Under the pieces are notes generated by a model, which was not told the DNA's origin, did no database searches, and saw only the letters and a list, made by a program, of their open reading frames with translations. A stretch of 64,000 nt of DNA, from the NCBI GenBank assembly GCA_018660265.1, contig JABJKS010000066.1, forward strand, positions 45,348 to 109,347, in the 5' to 3' direction. The stretch comes from Rhodospirillaceae bacterium (GTDB lineage Bacteria; Pseudomonadota; Alphaproteobacteria; GCA-2731375). Of this stretch, positions 1 to 7,461 are shown piece by piece. Position 1 is the first letter of the stretch; the number at the start of each line of letters is the position of its first letter. Position numbers and translations under genes: made by a program.

Positions 1-36
1 TCTATGGCGTACCGATTTAGGAGTGGAGATTAAGCT

Positions 37-858
37 ATGAGTTTTTATGGTCTACGGGAAGATGCTGATTACCGCATCATGATGGATCACCTGTCCGCCC
101 TGCAGAAGCTTTTTTCCGACACGGGCGTGCCCAGCTTCTTTAGTGACAATCTGGTCGCGATCAATCGCAACTTGACTTTCCTCTATGATGAAAAATTCAT
201 GAATGCCTTTAAGGCGGCAACGCAAGGGGGAACGGAGGCCGATGAGGCAAAGCTTTGGCGTTTGCACACCCTGGCCTGGTGTGGTCAAACGGCCTTGTAT
301 ATCCCTGGTGATTTCGTCGAATGCGGTGTTTACAAGGGTCTTTATTCCGGAATGCTGACCGACTACCTTGATTGGTCCACAATCGACCGGCGCTTCTATC
401 TCTACGACACGTTCGCCGGCCTGCCTGATGATTGGTCGACGGAACGGGAACGCGCAGGCGTGAATGATGTCTACGAATGGGACGGCACCTACGAAAAGGT
501 CTGTGAACGCTTTGCCAAGTATCCAAATGTGGATGTGATCAAGGGCGTGGTACCGGATATTTTCGAAGAGACATCGCCAAAGAAAATTGCCTTGCTGCAT
601 CTGGATCTTAATGCGGCCCAGGCGGAGGTCGCTGCTTTGGACGCCCTGAAAAGCAGACTATCGAACGGTGCTATTGTCTTAATGGATGACTTCGGTCGCA
701 AGGAGCAATTGGCCTTGGCGGAAGCTCTGATGGAATGGTGGCTCGTTCATGATCATCATATTCTGGAATTGCCAACGGGTCAGGGCATGGTGACGGTCAA
801 CGCCGCTAAATTACAGGAAATAGATTTAAAAATGAAAGGTAAGGGGAAAACCGTATGA
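37..858 (+). CDS. TylF/MycF-family SAM-dependent O-methyltransferase
   Basis: Probably methylates a hydroxyl group of a sugar or sugar-derived metabolite with S-adenosylmethionine in the cytoplasm. The 273-residue protein has the TylF/MycF layout: the SAM-binding strand and loop DFVECGVYKG (92-101), the acidic DTFAGLPDD (124-132) after the next strand, and the two acidic clusters LHLDLN (187-192) and MDDFG (216-220) that hold metal and catalytic residues in this family. The ATG follows a GGAGTGGAG ribosome binding site. The last four bases overlap the start of the SDR gene, so the two are co-transcribed. Downstream genes in the window include several glycosyltransferases, which fits a sugar substrate, but the substrate cannot be read from sequence. 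Family confident, substrate unknown. Confidence 0.85.
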   Translation: MSFYGLREDADYRIMMDHLSALQKLFSDTGVPSFFSDNLVAINRNLTFLYDEKFMNAFKAATQGGTEADEAKLWRLHTLAWCGQTALYIPGDFVECGVYKGLYSGMLTDYLDWSTIDRRFYLYDTFAGLPDDWSTERERAGVNDVYEWDGTYEKVCERFAKYPNVDVIKGVVPDIFEETSPKKIALLHLDLNAAQAEVAALDALKSRLSNGAIVLMDDFGRKEQLALAEALMEWWLVHDHHILELPTGQGMVTVNAAKLQEIDLKMKGKGKTV

Positions 859-1724
859 GTGGACGATTGGAAAACAAGGTCGCGGTGATTACGGGCGGGG
901 CCAGCGGTATGGGGCAGGCGACGGTTTATCGATTTTTAAACGAAGGCGCCAAGGTCGTGCTGGGGGACTTAAATGCGCAAACCGGGGCCGAGACCATGGC
1001 GGCGATTGAAAAAATGGGTGCCGCCGACCGCGCCGCGTTCCTGGTCACGGACGTGGCGGAGGAAAAGGATATTGAAGCCCTGGTAACCTGTGCCACATCA
1101 CAGTTCGGCCGCCTGGATTGCATCTATAACAACGCCGGGATCGGCGGTGCCATTGGCCCAATCACCGAAACCCGCGTCGATGAATGGGATTTTACATTCA
1201 ATGTCCTGGTCCGCAGTGTCTTTCTGGGGATCAAACACGCCGCCAAGGTGATGCAGGACCAGGGCGAAGGCGGCTCCATCATCTCCACATCGTCCATCGC
1301 CGGCCTGGGCGGCGGGGCGGGCCCGCACGCCTATTCCGCGGCCAAGGCAGCCGTGGCCAATCTAACCCGGGCCGTGTCCGGCGAGTTGGCCCGGCACAGC
1401 ATTCGGGTCAATGCTATCGCGCCCGGCGTCATTGCCACGCCGTTGTTCCATGCGGGCCGACCGGAAAAGGCCGAGGCGCTGGCCATGAAGAAGGTGCCCT
1501 GGCCACGACTGGGCACAGGCGATGATATTGCGGCCATGGCTGTGTTCCTGGCCTCGGACGAATCCGAATATGTCTCCGGCCAGAATATGGTGGTGGATGG
1601 CGGCGTCACCGCCAATGGCCCGGATATGTGGGGCACGGGCCCGGAAAGTCCGATGTTGCGCAAATCCGGCGTCACCCGCGGCAGCACCGGCCTGGGCAAC
1701 GATATCCGCAACGTCGAAGGTTAA
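855..1724 (+). CDS. SDR family NAD(P)-dependent oxidoreductase
   Basis: A classical short-chain dehydrogenase/reductase of 289 residues. The dinucleotide-binding turn GGASGMG is at residues 14-20, the structural NNAG at 92-95, the catalytic Ser in the STSS stretch near 146, and the Tyr-x-x-x-Lys pair (YSAAK) at 160-164; the C-terminal SGQNMVVDGG stretch is also typical. It is slightly longer than the usual 250 residues because of a Gly-rich tail after the VDGG motif. It overlaps the methyltransferase by four bases (ATGA). Its stop TAA shares the palindromic TTAA at 1721-1724 with the stop of the convergent amidohydrolase. Substrate unknown; the operon partner suggests an alcohol or keto group on a small metabolite. 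Confidence 0.88.
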   Translation: MSGRLENKVAVITGGASGMGQATVYRFLNEGAKVVLGDLNAQTGAETMAAIEKMGAADRAAFLVTDVAEEKDIEALVTCATSQFGRLDCIYNNAGIGGAIGPITETRVDEWDFTFNVLVRSVFLGIKHAAKVMQDQGEGGSIISTSSIAGLGGGAGPHAYSAAKAAVANLTRAVSGELARHSIRVNAIAPGVIATPLFHAGRPEKAEALAMKKVPWPRLGTGDDIAAMAVFLASDESEYVSGQNMVVDGGVTANGPDMWGTGPESPMLRKSGVTRGSTGLGNDIRNVEG

Positions 1725-2635
1725 AGCCGATATGTCCTAACGGCATTGTCATGAAACAACTTGCGGCGATCAAGATCCGACAAATCTTTGGTGACCTCTA
1801 AGAAGCCATTGAAGATGGTGTCAAAACTGCCGGTCAAACGGTCCACGGGGTAGTTCGAGGCGAACATGCAGCGATCTACCCCGAAGATGCGGATAACATC
1901 GCGCACGACGCCGCGCTGTCGTGCCGCGCTCCAGCCATAACCCGCCTCGCCGATACCCGAAATTTTGATTGATACATTGGGCTGCGCGGCGACCGCCTCC
2001 AAGCTCGCGCGCCAGGCCGCCAAGCCCGTTTCGTGGCGATCTTCGGGCACACCGGCATGGTTCACGATCATTGGGATGTCGGGGAAGTCCCGGGCCAGAT
2101 CCGCCGCCTCCCCCAGATGCCAATAGCGGGTCTGCAATTCATAATGCAGACCGTATTTCGCCAGCTGGCCATAGCCGCGGCGCCACTCCGGGTCTGACAT
2201 GGAGCCAGGCATTACAGGTATTACAGACATTCCAGGCCGCATTGCATCCGGGTTGGGCGCAGCTGCTGGTTTCTGCCGCACCGCGCGGACCAGGGGAAAG
2301 GCAGCATGGCCGGCCAGGACCGCCTCAATATCGTCTCGGGCGAACCAGGCCTGACCGACAATGGCGCTGGGCCGGCCCGTCGCCTCGGCCACATCATGCA
2401 GCCAACGGGTCTCCGTCACCGGGTCATCGGGGTTCCATTCCGCCTCCACATGGACGCTTGCCACAACCTCGAAGGCAGCCGTGTCCCGGTCATAGTCTGC
2501 GGGTAAATAGTCCTGCAACAAAGGCTGGACCGGGCCATAGCGATGGGGCGCAGGGTCCGGCGCTTCCAGCCAGGGGTAATTGCCCTGGCCCAGACGCCAA
2601 AAGTGATGGTGGCAATCCACGATAGGGAATTTCAT
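1721..2635 (-). CDS. amidohydrolase family protein (COG3618-type metal-dependent hydrolase)
   Basis: A 304-residue TIM-barrel hydrolase of the amidohydrolase-2 group. The first metal-binding strand is near the N terminus (VDCHHHFW, His9 and His11 forming the H-x-H pair), a later His lies in IVNHAG, and the catalytic Asp follows in FASNYPVD. Members of this group act on lactones, carboxylic acids and related small ring compounds; the substrate here is not evident. The gene starts inside the end of the upstream DUF1491 gene with a four-base overlap, so it belongs to the minus-strand run ygfZ-tag-DUF1491-amidohydrolase. Family assignment is firm; function is only general. Confidence 0.82.
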   Translation of the reverse strand: MKFPIVDCHHHFWRLGQGNYPWLEAPDPAPHRYGPVQPLLQDYLPADYDRDTAAFEVVASVHVEAEWNPDDPVTETRWLHDVAEATGRPSAIVGQAWFARDDIEAVLAGHAAFPLVRAVRQKPAAAPNPDAMRPGMSVIPVMPGSMSDPEWRRGYGQLAKYGLHYELQTRYWHLGEAADLARDFPDIPMIVNHAGVPEDRHETGLAAWRASLEAVAAQPNVSIKISGIGEAGYGWSAARQRGVVRDVIRIFGVDRCMFASNYPVDRLTGSFDTIFNGFLEVTKDLSDLDRRKLFHDNAVRTYRL

Positions 2636-2982
2636 TCAACGATGCCGTCCAACAGATGCCGGCCTTCCCGATCCTCTATCTCCAGGACCCAAAGGTCGGG
2701 GTCCATATTGTATTGTCGTGCAATATAGGCATCCGCATCCGCCTCTGGCACCAGATCATCGCCCGTGGCACGACGCCATTGCCGACCCCCATCCAGACTG
2801 GTGCCATCCATGCTGTTGGCAGGTGCCAGAACCATACAGCCGGGGCCCAAGTGATTGATCTTGATAAAAATGGCCCCCGCCGTGGCATCACCCCGTCGCA
2901 CCACCATGGCCGGTATGGCCTGGATACCGCATTTGCGAATGTGGGCCTTAACCCATAAATCCGCTGTAATCCTGGGTGCCAC
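2632..2982 (-). CDS. DUF1491 family protein
   Basis: A 116-residue protein matching the DUF1491 family, which is essentially restricted to Alphaproteobacteria and has no known function. Visible features are the N-terminal stretch with VKAHIRKC, the RRGDATAG segment, and the C-terminal DPDLWVLEIEDREGRHLLD that is characteristic of the family. The start is a GTG with GAGG and AAGG sequences just upstream; no ATG is available at a sensible position. It overlaps the downstream amidohydrolase by four bases and follows tag by 11 bases, so translation is probably coupled. The presence of this family is one of the taxonomic clues for the window. Confidence 0.8.
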   Translation of the reverse strand: MAPRITADLWVKAHIRKCGIQAIPAMVVRRGDATAGAIFIKINHLGPGCMVLAPANSMDGTSLDGGRQWRRATGDDLVPEADADAYIARQYNMDPDLWVLEIEDREGRHLLDGIVE

Positions 2983-2993
2983 GGGGCCTTGCC

Positions 2994-3581
2994 TCAGACT
3001 TGATCGTGGCGGTGGCAGTCGACCACATGATCATTGATCATGCCCACGGCCTCCATGAAGGCATAGCAGATGGTCGGTCCGACAAATTTGAAACCGCGCG
3101 CTTTCAGATCCTTGGACATGGCCTGACTGGCGGCATCCTGGGTCGGTAAATCGCCGAGGCTGCGGGCCGTTGTAACCACCGGTTTGCCGTCCACGAATGA
3201 CCACAGATGATCTGCAAAGCTGCCCTTGCCCGCCGCCATCATATCCAGCCAGATTTGGGCCCCCGCAATGGTGCCGGTGATTTTGGCCCGGTTACGGACA
3301 ATACCCGCATCAGCCATCAAGGCAGCCACCTTCGCCTCGCTGTATTTGGCAATAATAGCAGGATCGAAACCATCGAAAGCAGCCCGAAAATTGTCCCGTT
3401 TGCGCAAAATGGTAATCCAGGACAGCCCTGCCTGAAATCCGTCCAGGATCAACTTCTCGAACAAAGCCTGGTCGTCCCACTCCGGTACGCCCCATTCGGT
3501 ATCATGATAGGCGATATAGGTCGGGTCTTTATCGCCGCACCAGGCGCAGCGGACAATTCCGTCGTCATGGCGAATAGTCAT
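2994..3581 (-). CDS. tag: DNA-3-methyladenine glycosylase I
   Basis: Base-excision repair glycosylase that removes 3-methyladenine from alkylated DNA. The 195-residue protein has the Tag signature CAWCGDKD near the N terminus, HDTEWGVP, the helix FEKLILDGFQAGLSW, and the C-terminal CYAFMEAVG...DHVVDCHRH; the N-terminal Cys and the C-terminal His and Cys form the zinc site known in this family. The chosen ATG lies six bases after AAGGA; a TTG two codons earlier opens the same frame but sits too close to that site. Same strand and operon as ygfZ and DUF1491. Confidence 0.93.
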   Translation of the reverse strand: MTIRHDDGIVRCAWCGDKDPTYIAYHDTEWGVPEWDDQALFEKLILDGFQAGLSWITILRKRDNFRAAFDGFDPAIIAKYSEAKVAALMADAGIVRNRAKITGTIAGAQIWLDMMAAGKGSFADHLWSFVDGKPVVTTARSLGDLPTQDAASQAMSKDLKARGFKFVGPTICYAFMEAVGMINDHVVDCHRHDQV

Positions 3582-3603
3582 GCCCAATCCTTATTCAGCG
3601 GCC

Positions 3604-4512
3604 TCATACAACTTCCGCATTCAAATCGAAATCGGCCCAATCAGGCATTTGTATCGTGACCTCTGCCTCACCGGCGCGCAGGCTTTGTCCCAAACCACCC
3701 GCATCTGCCAGGCGGTCCAGGCGCACCAGGGCCAGCCCACGATCCTTCTGGCCGGAGCGCATGGAGGCCACTTCCCGCTCCCCCACCATCAGGGGTGTGC
3801 CGGGATCAGGCAACGGGCCGTCAATCAACACCGGTAAAAGGCGCTTACGCACCAAAGCACGGTATTTGGTGCGGGCGGTCAATTCCTGGCCAACAAAACA
3901 ACCCTTGTCAAAATCAACGCCATGCAGGACTTCAAAATTGCTTTCCAGCATCAAGGATTTATCGACCACCAAGTCTGCGCCGCCGTCGGGCAAAGCCAAG
4001 CCAAGACGGAAATAGTCATAGGCCGCCGCGTCCGTGGCAACGAGACCCGCCGCTGTAAATTTTCCGCTTGCTTGGCCGGCGGGTGTCACAATTCTGACAC
4101 CGGCATCCGCCAATCGCGGGTCCTGATAGGCAAGACCGCCGGCAAATTTCGTGGCGGCCGCGGCATCCAAGCCCAATGCGGCGTCCACACCAGGGCCAAA
4201 GGCGGCGTGAACCTCCCAGTCCGATAAAACCTCGATCTGCACATCTGCGCGCAAGCGGTACATATTCAAACGCTTGGCCAGATCGTCCAGACGCCCAACC
4301 TCCGCCTCTAACAGCAGATCATCGCCTTGCTGCACAATGAAGAAATCAAAGAGATATTTGCCCTGAGGCGTTAAAAGGGCACCATAAATGGCCTCTGTCA
4401 CCGACAGTTTATCAAGATCGCGGGTAATCAAGGCCTGCAGAAAGCTGCGCGCATCAGCGCCAGACAATCGCAAGACACCGCGTCCCGGTAATAGGCAATA
4501 ATTCGCTTCCAT
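3604..4512 (-). CDS. ygfZ: folate-binding YgfZ/GcvT-like protein
   Basis: A tetrahydrofolate-dependent protein of the YgfZ (COG0354/IBA57) family, involved in maturation or repair of a subset of iron-sulfur proteins such as the MiaB-type radical SAM enzymes. The diagnostic motif K-G-C-F-V-G-Q-E is present in DKGCFVGQELTAR, and the N-terminal GADARSFLQALITRD matches the GcvT-like fold. The frame is open upstream to 4593, but two adjacent ATG codons at 4515 and 4512 follow GGGGAG; the second has the better spacing and gives 302 residues, the usual family length. It heads the minus-strand run with tag and DUF1491. Confidence 0.88.
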   Translation of the reverse strand: MEANYCLLPGRGVLRLSGADARSFLQALITRDLDKLSVTEAIYGALLTPQGKYLFDFFIVQQGDDLLLEAEVGRLDDLAKRLNMYRLRADVQIEVLSDWEVHAAFGPGVDAALGLDAAAATKFAGGLAYQDPRLADAGVRIVTPAGQASGKFTAAGLVATDAAAYDYFRLGLALPDGGADLVVDKSLMLESNFEVLHGVDFDKGCFVGQELTARTKYRALVRKRLLPVLIDGPLPDPGTPLMVGEREVASMRSGQKDRGLALVRLDRLADAGGLGQSLRAGEAEVTIQMPDWADFDLNAEVV

Positions 4513-4648
4513 CATTCGCTCCCCACTGGTTATACATGCACTCCGCCATGGCCCTTGGCAAGGGTCATGGCGGTGGTTCTTGGCAATGGCCATGGCATCC
4601 CTTTAAACCACGGTTGCCGCCAATTCATGGGAAGCCAACCGAACGGCG

Positions 4649-5677
4649 ATGAAAATTCTGTTTATCTCTCATAACCGCCTTGGTGATGCCGTCCTGTCCA
4701 CGGGATTGCTAAGCCATTTGGCGGAGCGCTATCCCGAGGCGCGGATAACCATCGCCTGCGGCCCGGTGCCCAGCTCTCTTTTAGCCCTGGCCCCTAATGT
4801 CGAGACGGTTGTCGTGATGGACAAGGCACCCCTGGCCGGGCATTGGCGCAAGCTGTGGCGTCGGTGCATTGGCCAGCGGTGGGATCTGGTGGTGGACTTA
4901 CGCGCCTCGTTACTGGCGTGGTTGCTATGGGCTAAACAGCGCCGGGTCCTCTCCGCCAACAGCGATGATCTGCATCGGGTACGCCATGTGGCCGATCTGC
5001 TGCACCTGGCCGAGCCCCCGGCCCCGCAATTATGGCTGCGACCGGCGCATAAGACCGCCGCCCTCGATCTCCTCCCCACAGGTGGGCCAAATCTGACCCC
5101 CCATCAGTCAAGTGCAGGGCCAATTCTGGCCCCCCATCAGTCAAGTGCAGGGCCAATTCTGGCCCTGGGCCCAACCGCCAATTGGGGCGGCAAACAATGG
5201 CCTATCGAGCGTTTTTTGCAACTGGCGCGGCGCTTAACCGGCCCTGATGGCATTTTGCCCGATGCACGGATTGCCGTATTCGGCGCAGATAATGAACGAC
5301 CCGCCGCACAGGCGCTTTTGGACGGCCTGCCCACTGCTCAAGTGGTAGACCTGATCGGCCGCATTGATCTGCCAGTTGTGCTGGCCTGCCTAGCGCGCAG
5401 CGATCTTTTCATTGGCAACGATTCGGGTCTCATGCACATGGCCGCCGCCGCCCGCATACCGACCCTGGGCCTGTTCGGTCCCAGCCGCGATGAATTGTAT
5501 GCCCCCTGGGGCCCTAACGCGGCATGGGTTCGCACGGACCGCAGCTTTGACGACATCCGCAACGATCCGGCATACGATTACCGTAAACAGGATAGTTGGA
5601 TGACCACATTGTCGGTAGACAAGGCAGAGGCAGCGGCACAGGCACTGTACAGGCGCATGGCGGAGCAGGCGAAATGA
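4649..5677 (+). CDS. glycosyltransferase family 9 (heptosyltransferase-like)
   Basis: Likely transfers a heptose or other sugar from a nucleotide donor to lipopolysaccharide core on the cytoplasmic face of the inner membrane. The 342-residue protein begins MKILFISHNRLGDAVLSTG, the GT9 N-terminal motif, and has the C-terminal donor site DLFIGNDSGLMHMAAA and PTLGLFGPS. Between the two Rossmann domains, at about residues 150-171, lies an in-frame tandem duplication of an 11-residue unit encoded by two identical 33-bp repeats (5097-5162); this is not part of the family fold. It overlaps the next gene by four bases (ATGA). First gene of a surface-glycan cluster. Confidence 0.87.
   Translation: MKILFISHNRLGDAVLSTGLLSHLAERYPEARITIACGPVPSSLLALAPNVETVVVMDKAPLAGHWRKLWRRCIGQRWDLVVDLRASLLAWLLWAKQRRVLSANSDDLHRVRHVADLLHLAEPPAPQLWLRPAHKTAALDLLPTGGPNLTPHQSSAGPILAPHQSSAGPILALGPTANWGGKQWPIERFLQLARRLTGPDGILPDARIAVFGADNERPAAQALLDGLPTAQVVDLIGRIDLPVVLACLARSDLFIGNDSGLMHMAAAARIPTLGLFGPSRDELYAPWGPNAAWVRTDRSFDDIRNDPAYDYRKQDSWMTTLSVDKAEAAAQALYRRMAEQAK
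5097..5162 (+). repeat. two identical 33-bp direct repeats inside the GT9 gene
   Basis: Positions 5097-5129 and 5130-5162 are identical, base for base. A partial, diverged third copy precedes them at about 5083-5096 (GGGCCAAATCTGA against GGGCCAATTCTGG). Because the unit is a multiple of three, the glycosyltransferase stays in frame and gains the residues PHQSSAGPILA twice. Read on the minus strand the copies appear as a G-rich block, GGCCAGAATTGGCCC, and a short spacer. Confidence 0.95.
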
Positions 5678-6429
5678 CGCTGCCGAACCTTTCAGCCCTG
5701 GTCGTCGTCCACAATGAAGAGGCACAGTTGGCGGACTGCCTTGGCACGCTGGGATTTGCCGATGAACTGGTCGTCGTCCTGGACAAATGCACCGATAACA
5801 GCAAGGCCATTGCCGAAAGCTTCAAGGCCCGCCTGGTTGAAGGATCATGGGAGATTGAGGGCCATCGACGCAATCAAGGCCGCGATGCCTGCCAGGGCGC
5901 CTGGATTTTGGAAGTGGACGCGGACGAGCGGGCTGATGAAGCATTGGGGCGGGAAATACAGAGCGCAATAAGGGCAGAAAACGACGGCTATTTCCTGTTG
6001 CCGTTCGACAATTATATCGGCACGCGCCTGGTGCGCCACGGCTGGGGCGGTTCTTGGGGGGTATCGGCGGCACCAAGATTATCGGCCAAGGACGCCAAAC
6101 GCTGGGGCGATCAGCGTATCCATCCATCCCTGACCCTGACCGGCCCACGACGTTGGCTGAAAACACCGATCCGGCACAATGTCGACCGGGATATCTCGGA
6201 CATGCTGCAACGCCTGGACCGCTACACTACCAGCAAGGCTGCTGATCTGCGGGCATCGGGAGATATTGGTAATCTGGCCAGCAATATCCGGCGCATGTTC
6301 TCCCGCTTCGCCAAATGCTACATATCCCGCAAAGGCTATCGCGAAGGCGCCTATGGTTTCCTGATCGCCCTGATGGCGGGGCTGTATCCGGTTCTCGCGC
6401 ACTTAAAAGCCCGGTTAGAGGACGACTAG
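5674..6429 (+). CDS. glycosyltransferase family 2 (WaaE/KdtX-like)
   Basis: A 251-residue GT-A glycosyltransferase that probably adds a hexose to the lipopolysaccharide core. The N terminus SALVVVHNEEAQLADCL and the motif HRNQGRDAC followed by WILEVDADER (the DxD-containing strand) match the WaaE group of family 2 enzymes. The start ATG overlaps the stop of the GT9 gene as ATGA, and the next gene begins three bases after the stop, so the four glycan genes form one operon. The acceptor cannot be deduced. Confidence 0.87.
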   Translation: MTLPNLSALVVVHNEEAQLADCLGTLGFADELVVVLDKCTDNSKAIAESFKARLVEGSWEIEGHRRNQGRDACQGAWILEVDADERADEALGREIQSAIRAENDGYFLLPFDNYIGTRLVRHGWGGSWGVSAAPRLSAKDAKRWGDQRIHPSLTLTGPRRWLKTPIRHNVDRDISDMLQRLDRYTTSKAADLRASGDIGNLASNIRRMFSRFAKCYISRKGYREGAYGFLIALMAGLYPVLAHLKARLEDD

Positions 6430-6432
6430 ACA

Positions 6433-7461
6433 ATGCGGGTGATGCAAACAATGGCGGGGGCCAAACACGGTGGGGCGGAGGCATTTTTCACCCGCCTGGT
6501 ACTGGCCCTGCACAAGGCCGGCCTGGATCAAAAGGTCATCCTGCGTCCCAACGGGGCCCGGGAACAACAACTGTCCGACGGCGGCGTTGCGCCGACAACC
6601 CTGGCCTTTGGCGGCAAACTGGATATTTCCACCCGCCTCGGGCTGCGCCGGGAGATCTCCCGCTTCAAGCCTGATGTGGTTTTGAGCTGGATGAACCGGG
6701 CCGCCTCATTCTGCCCGAAACCGGCAGGCCGTTTCGTCCATTGTGCCCGCCTGGGCGGCTACTATGATCTGAAATATTACCAAAATTGTGATCATCTGGT
6801 CGGCAACACACAAGGCATCGTCGACTATTTCGTTGAACAGGGCTGGCCGGCGGAACGATCCCATTATTTGCCCAATTTCGTTGCCGAAACGCCCGCCGCG
6901 CCCATGGAGCGGCTGAAACTGTCCACGCCGGGTGATGCGGCAGTGGTTCTGGCATTGGGTCGGTTGCACGAGAATAAGGCATTTGATGTTCTGATCCAGG
7001 CCATGCGCCGATTGCCCGATGTCTATTTGTGGCTGGCGGGCGAAGGACCGTTGGAGGCTGAACTGCGCCGCCAGGCAGTAACTTTAGGCGTCGCGCCGCG
7101 CATTCGATTTCTTGGCTGGCAGCAGGATCCGGGGCCTCTGTATGCCGCTGCAGATCTGGTCGCCTGTCCATCGCGTATCGAGCCTTTGGGCAATGTAGTG
7201 CTGGAAGCCTGGGCCCGGCGCAAACCCATCGTTGCAGCCGCTTCCGACGGCCCGGTGGAGCTGATCCGGGACGGAGAAAACGGCCTGTTGGTGGCCCTGG
7301 AAGATGCAGATGCCATGGCAGCTGCGATAAACTATATTCTGGCTAACAAGGCAGGTGCGCAAAGCCTGGCCGCGGTGGGATACCGCGATTATCAGGCCGA
7401 TTATGCGGAGGCGGTCGTCGTGCAACGCTATTTGGACTTTTTTGCCAAGGTGGCCGCCTGA
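6433..7461 (+). CDS. glycosyltransferase family 4 protein
   Basis: A 342-residue GT-B retaining glycosyltransferase. The N-terminal AGAKHGGAEAF loop, the central VVLALGRLHENKAFDVLIQA (start of the C-terminal nucleotide-sugar domain) and the donor-binding PSRIEPLGNVVLEAWA (the E-x7-E type motif) are all present. It lies between the family 2 transferase and the asparagine synthase-like gene; the stop TGA and the next ATG share one base. Probably extends the same surface glycan; donor and acceptor unknown. Confidence 0.87.
   Translation: MRVMQTMAGAKHGGAEAFFTRLVLALHKAGLDQKVILRPNGAREQQLSDGGVAPTTLAFGGKLDISTRLGLRREISRFKPDVVLSWMNRAASFCPKPAGRFVHCARLGGYYDLKYYQNCDHLVGNTQGIVDYFVEQGWPAERSHYLPNFVAETPAAPMERLKLSTPGDAAVVLALGRLHENKAFDVLIQAMRRLPDVYLWLAGEGPLEAELRRQAVTLGVAPRIRFLGWQQDPGPLYAAADLVACPSRIEPLGNVVLEAWARRKPIVAAASDGPVELIRDGENGLLVALEDADAMAAAINYILANKAGAQSLAAVGYRDYQADYAEAVVVQRYLDFFAKVAA

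Noticed and set aside
1..33. Possible tail of a gene entering from the left edge
   Set aside because: Two frames end with a stop before position 34 (TAG near 20, TAA at 31-33), but neither gives enough residues to judge.
5097..5162. CRISPR-like repeat
   Set aside because: Only two or three copies directly adjacent, no unique spacers, and the unit is inside a coding frame.
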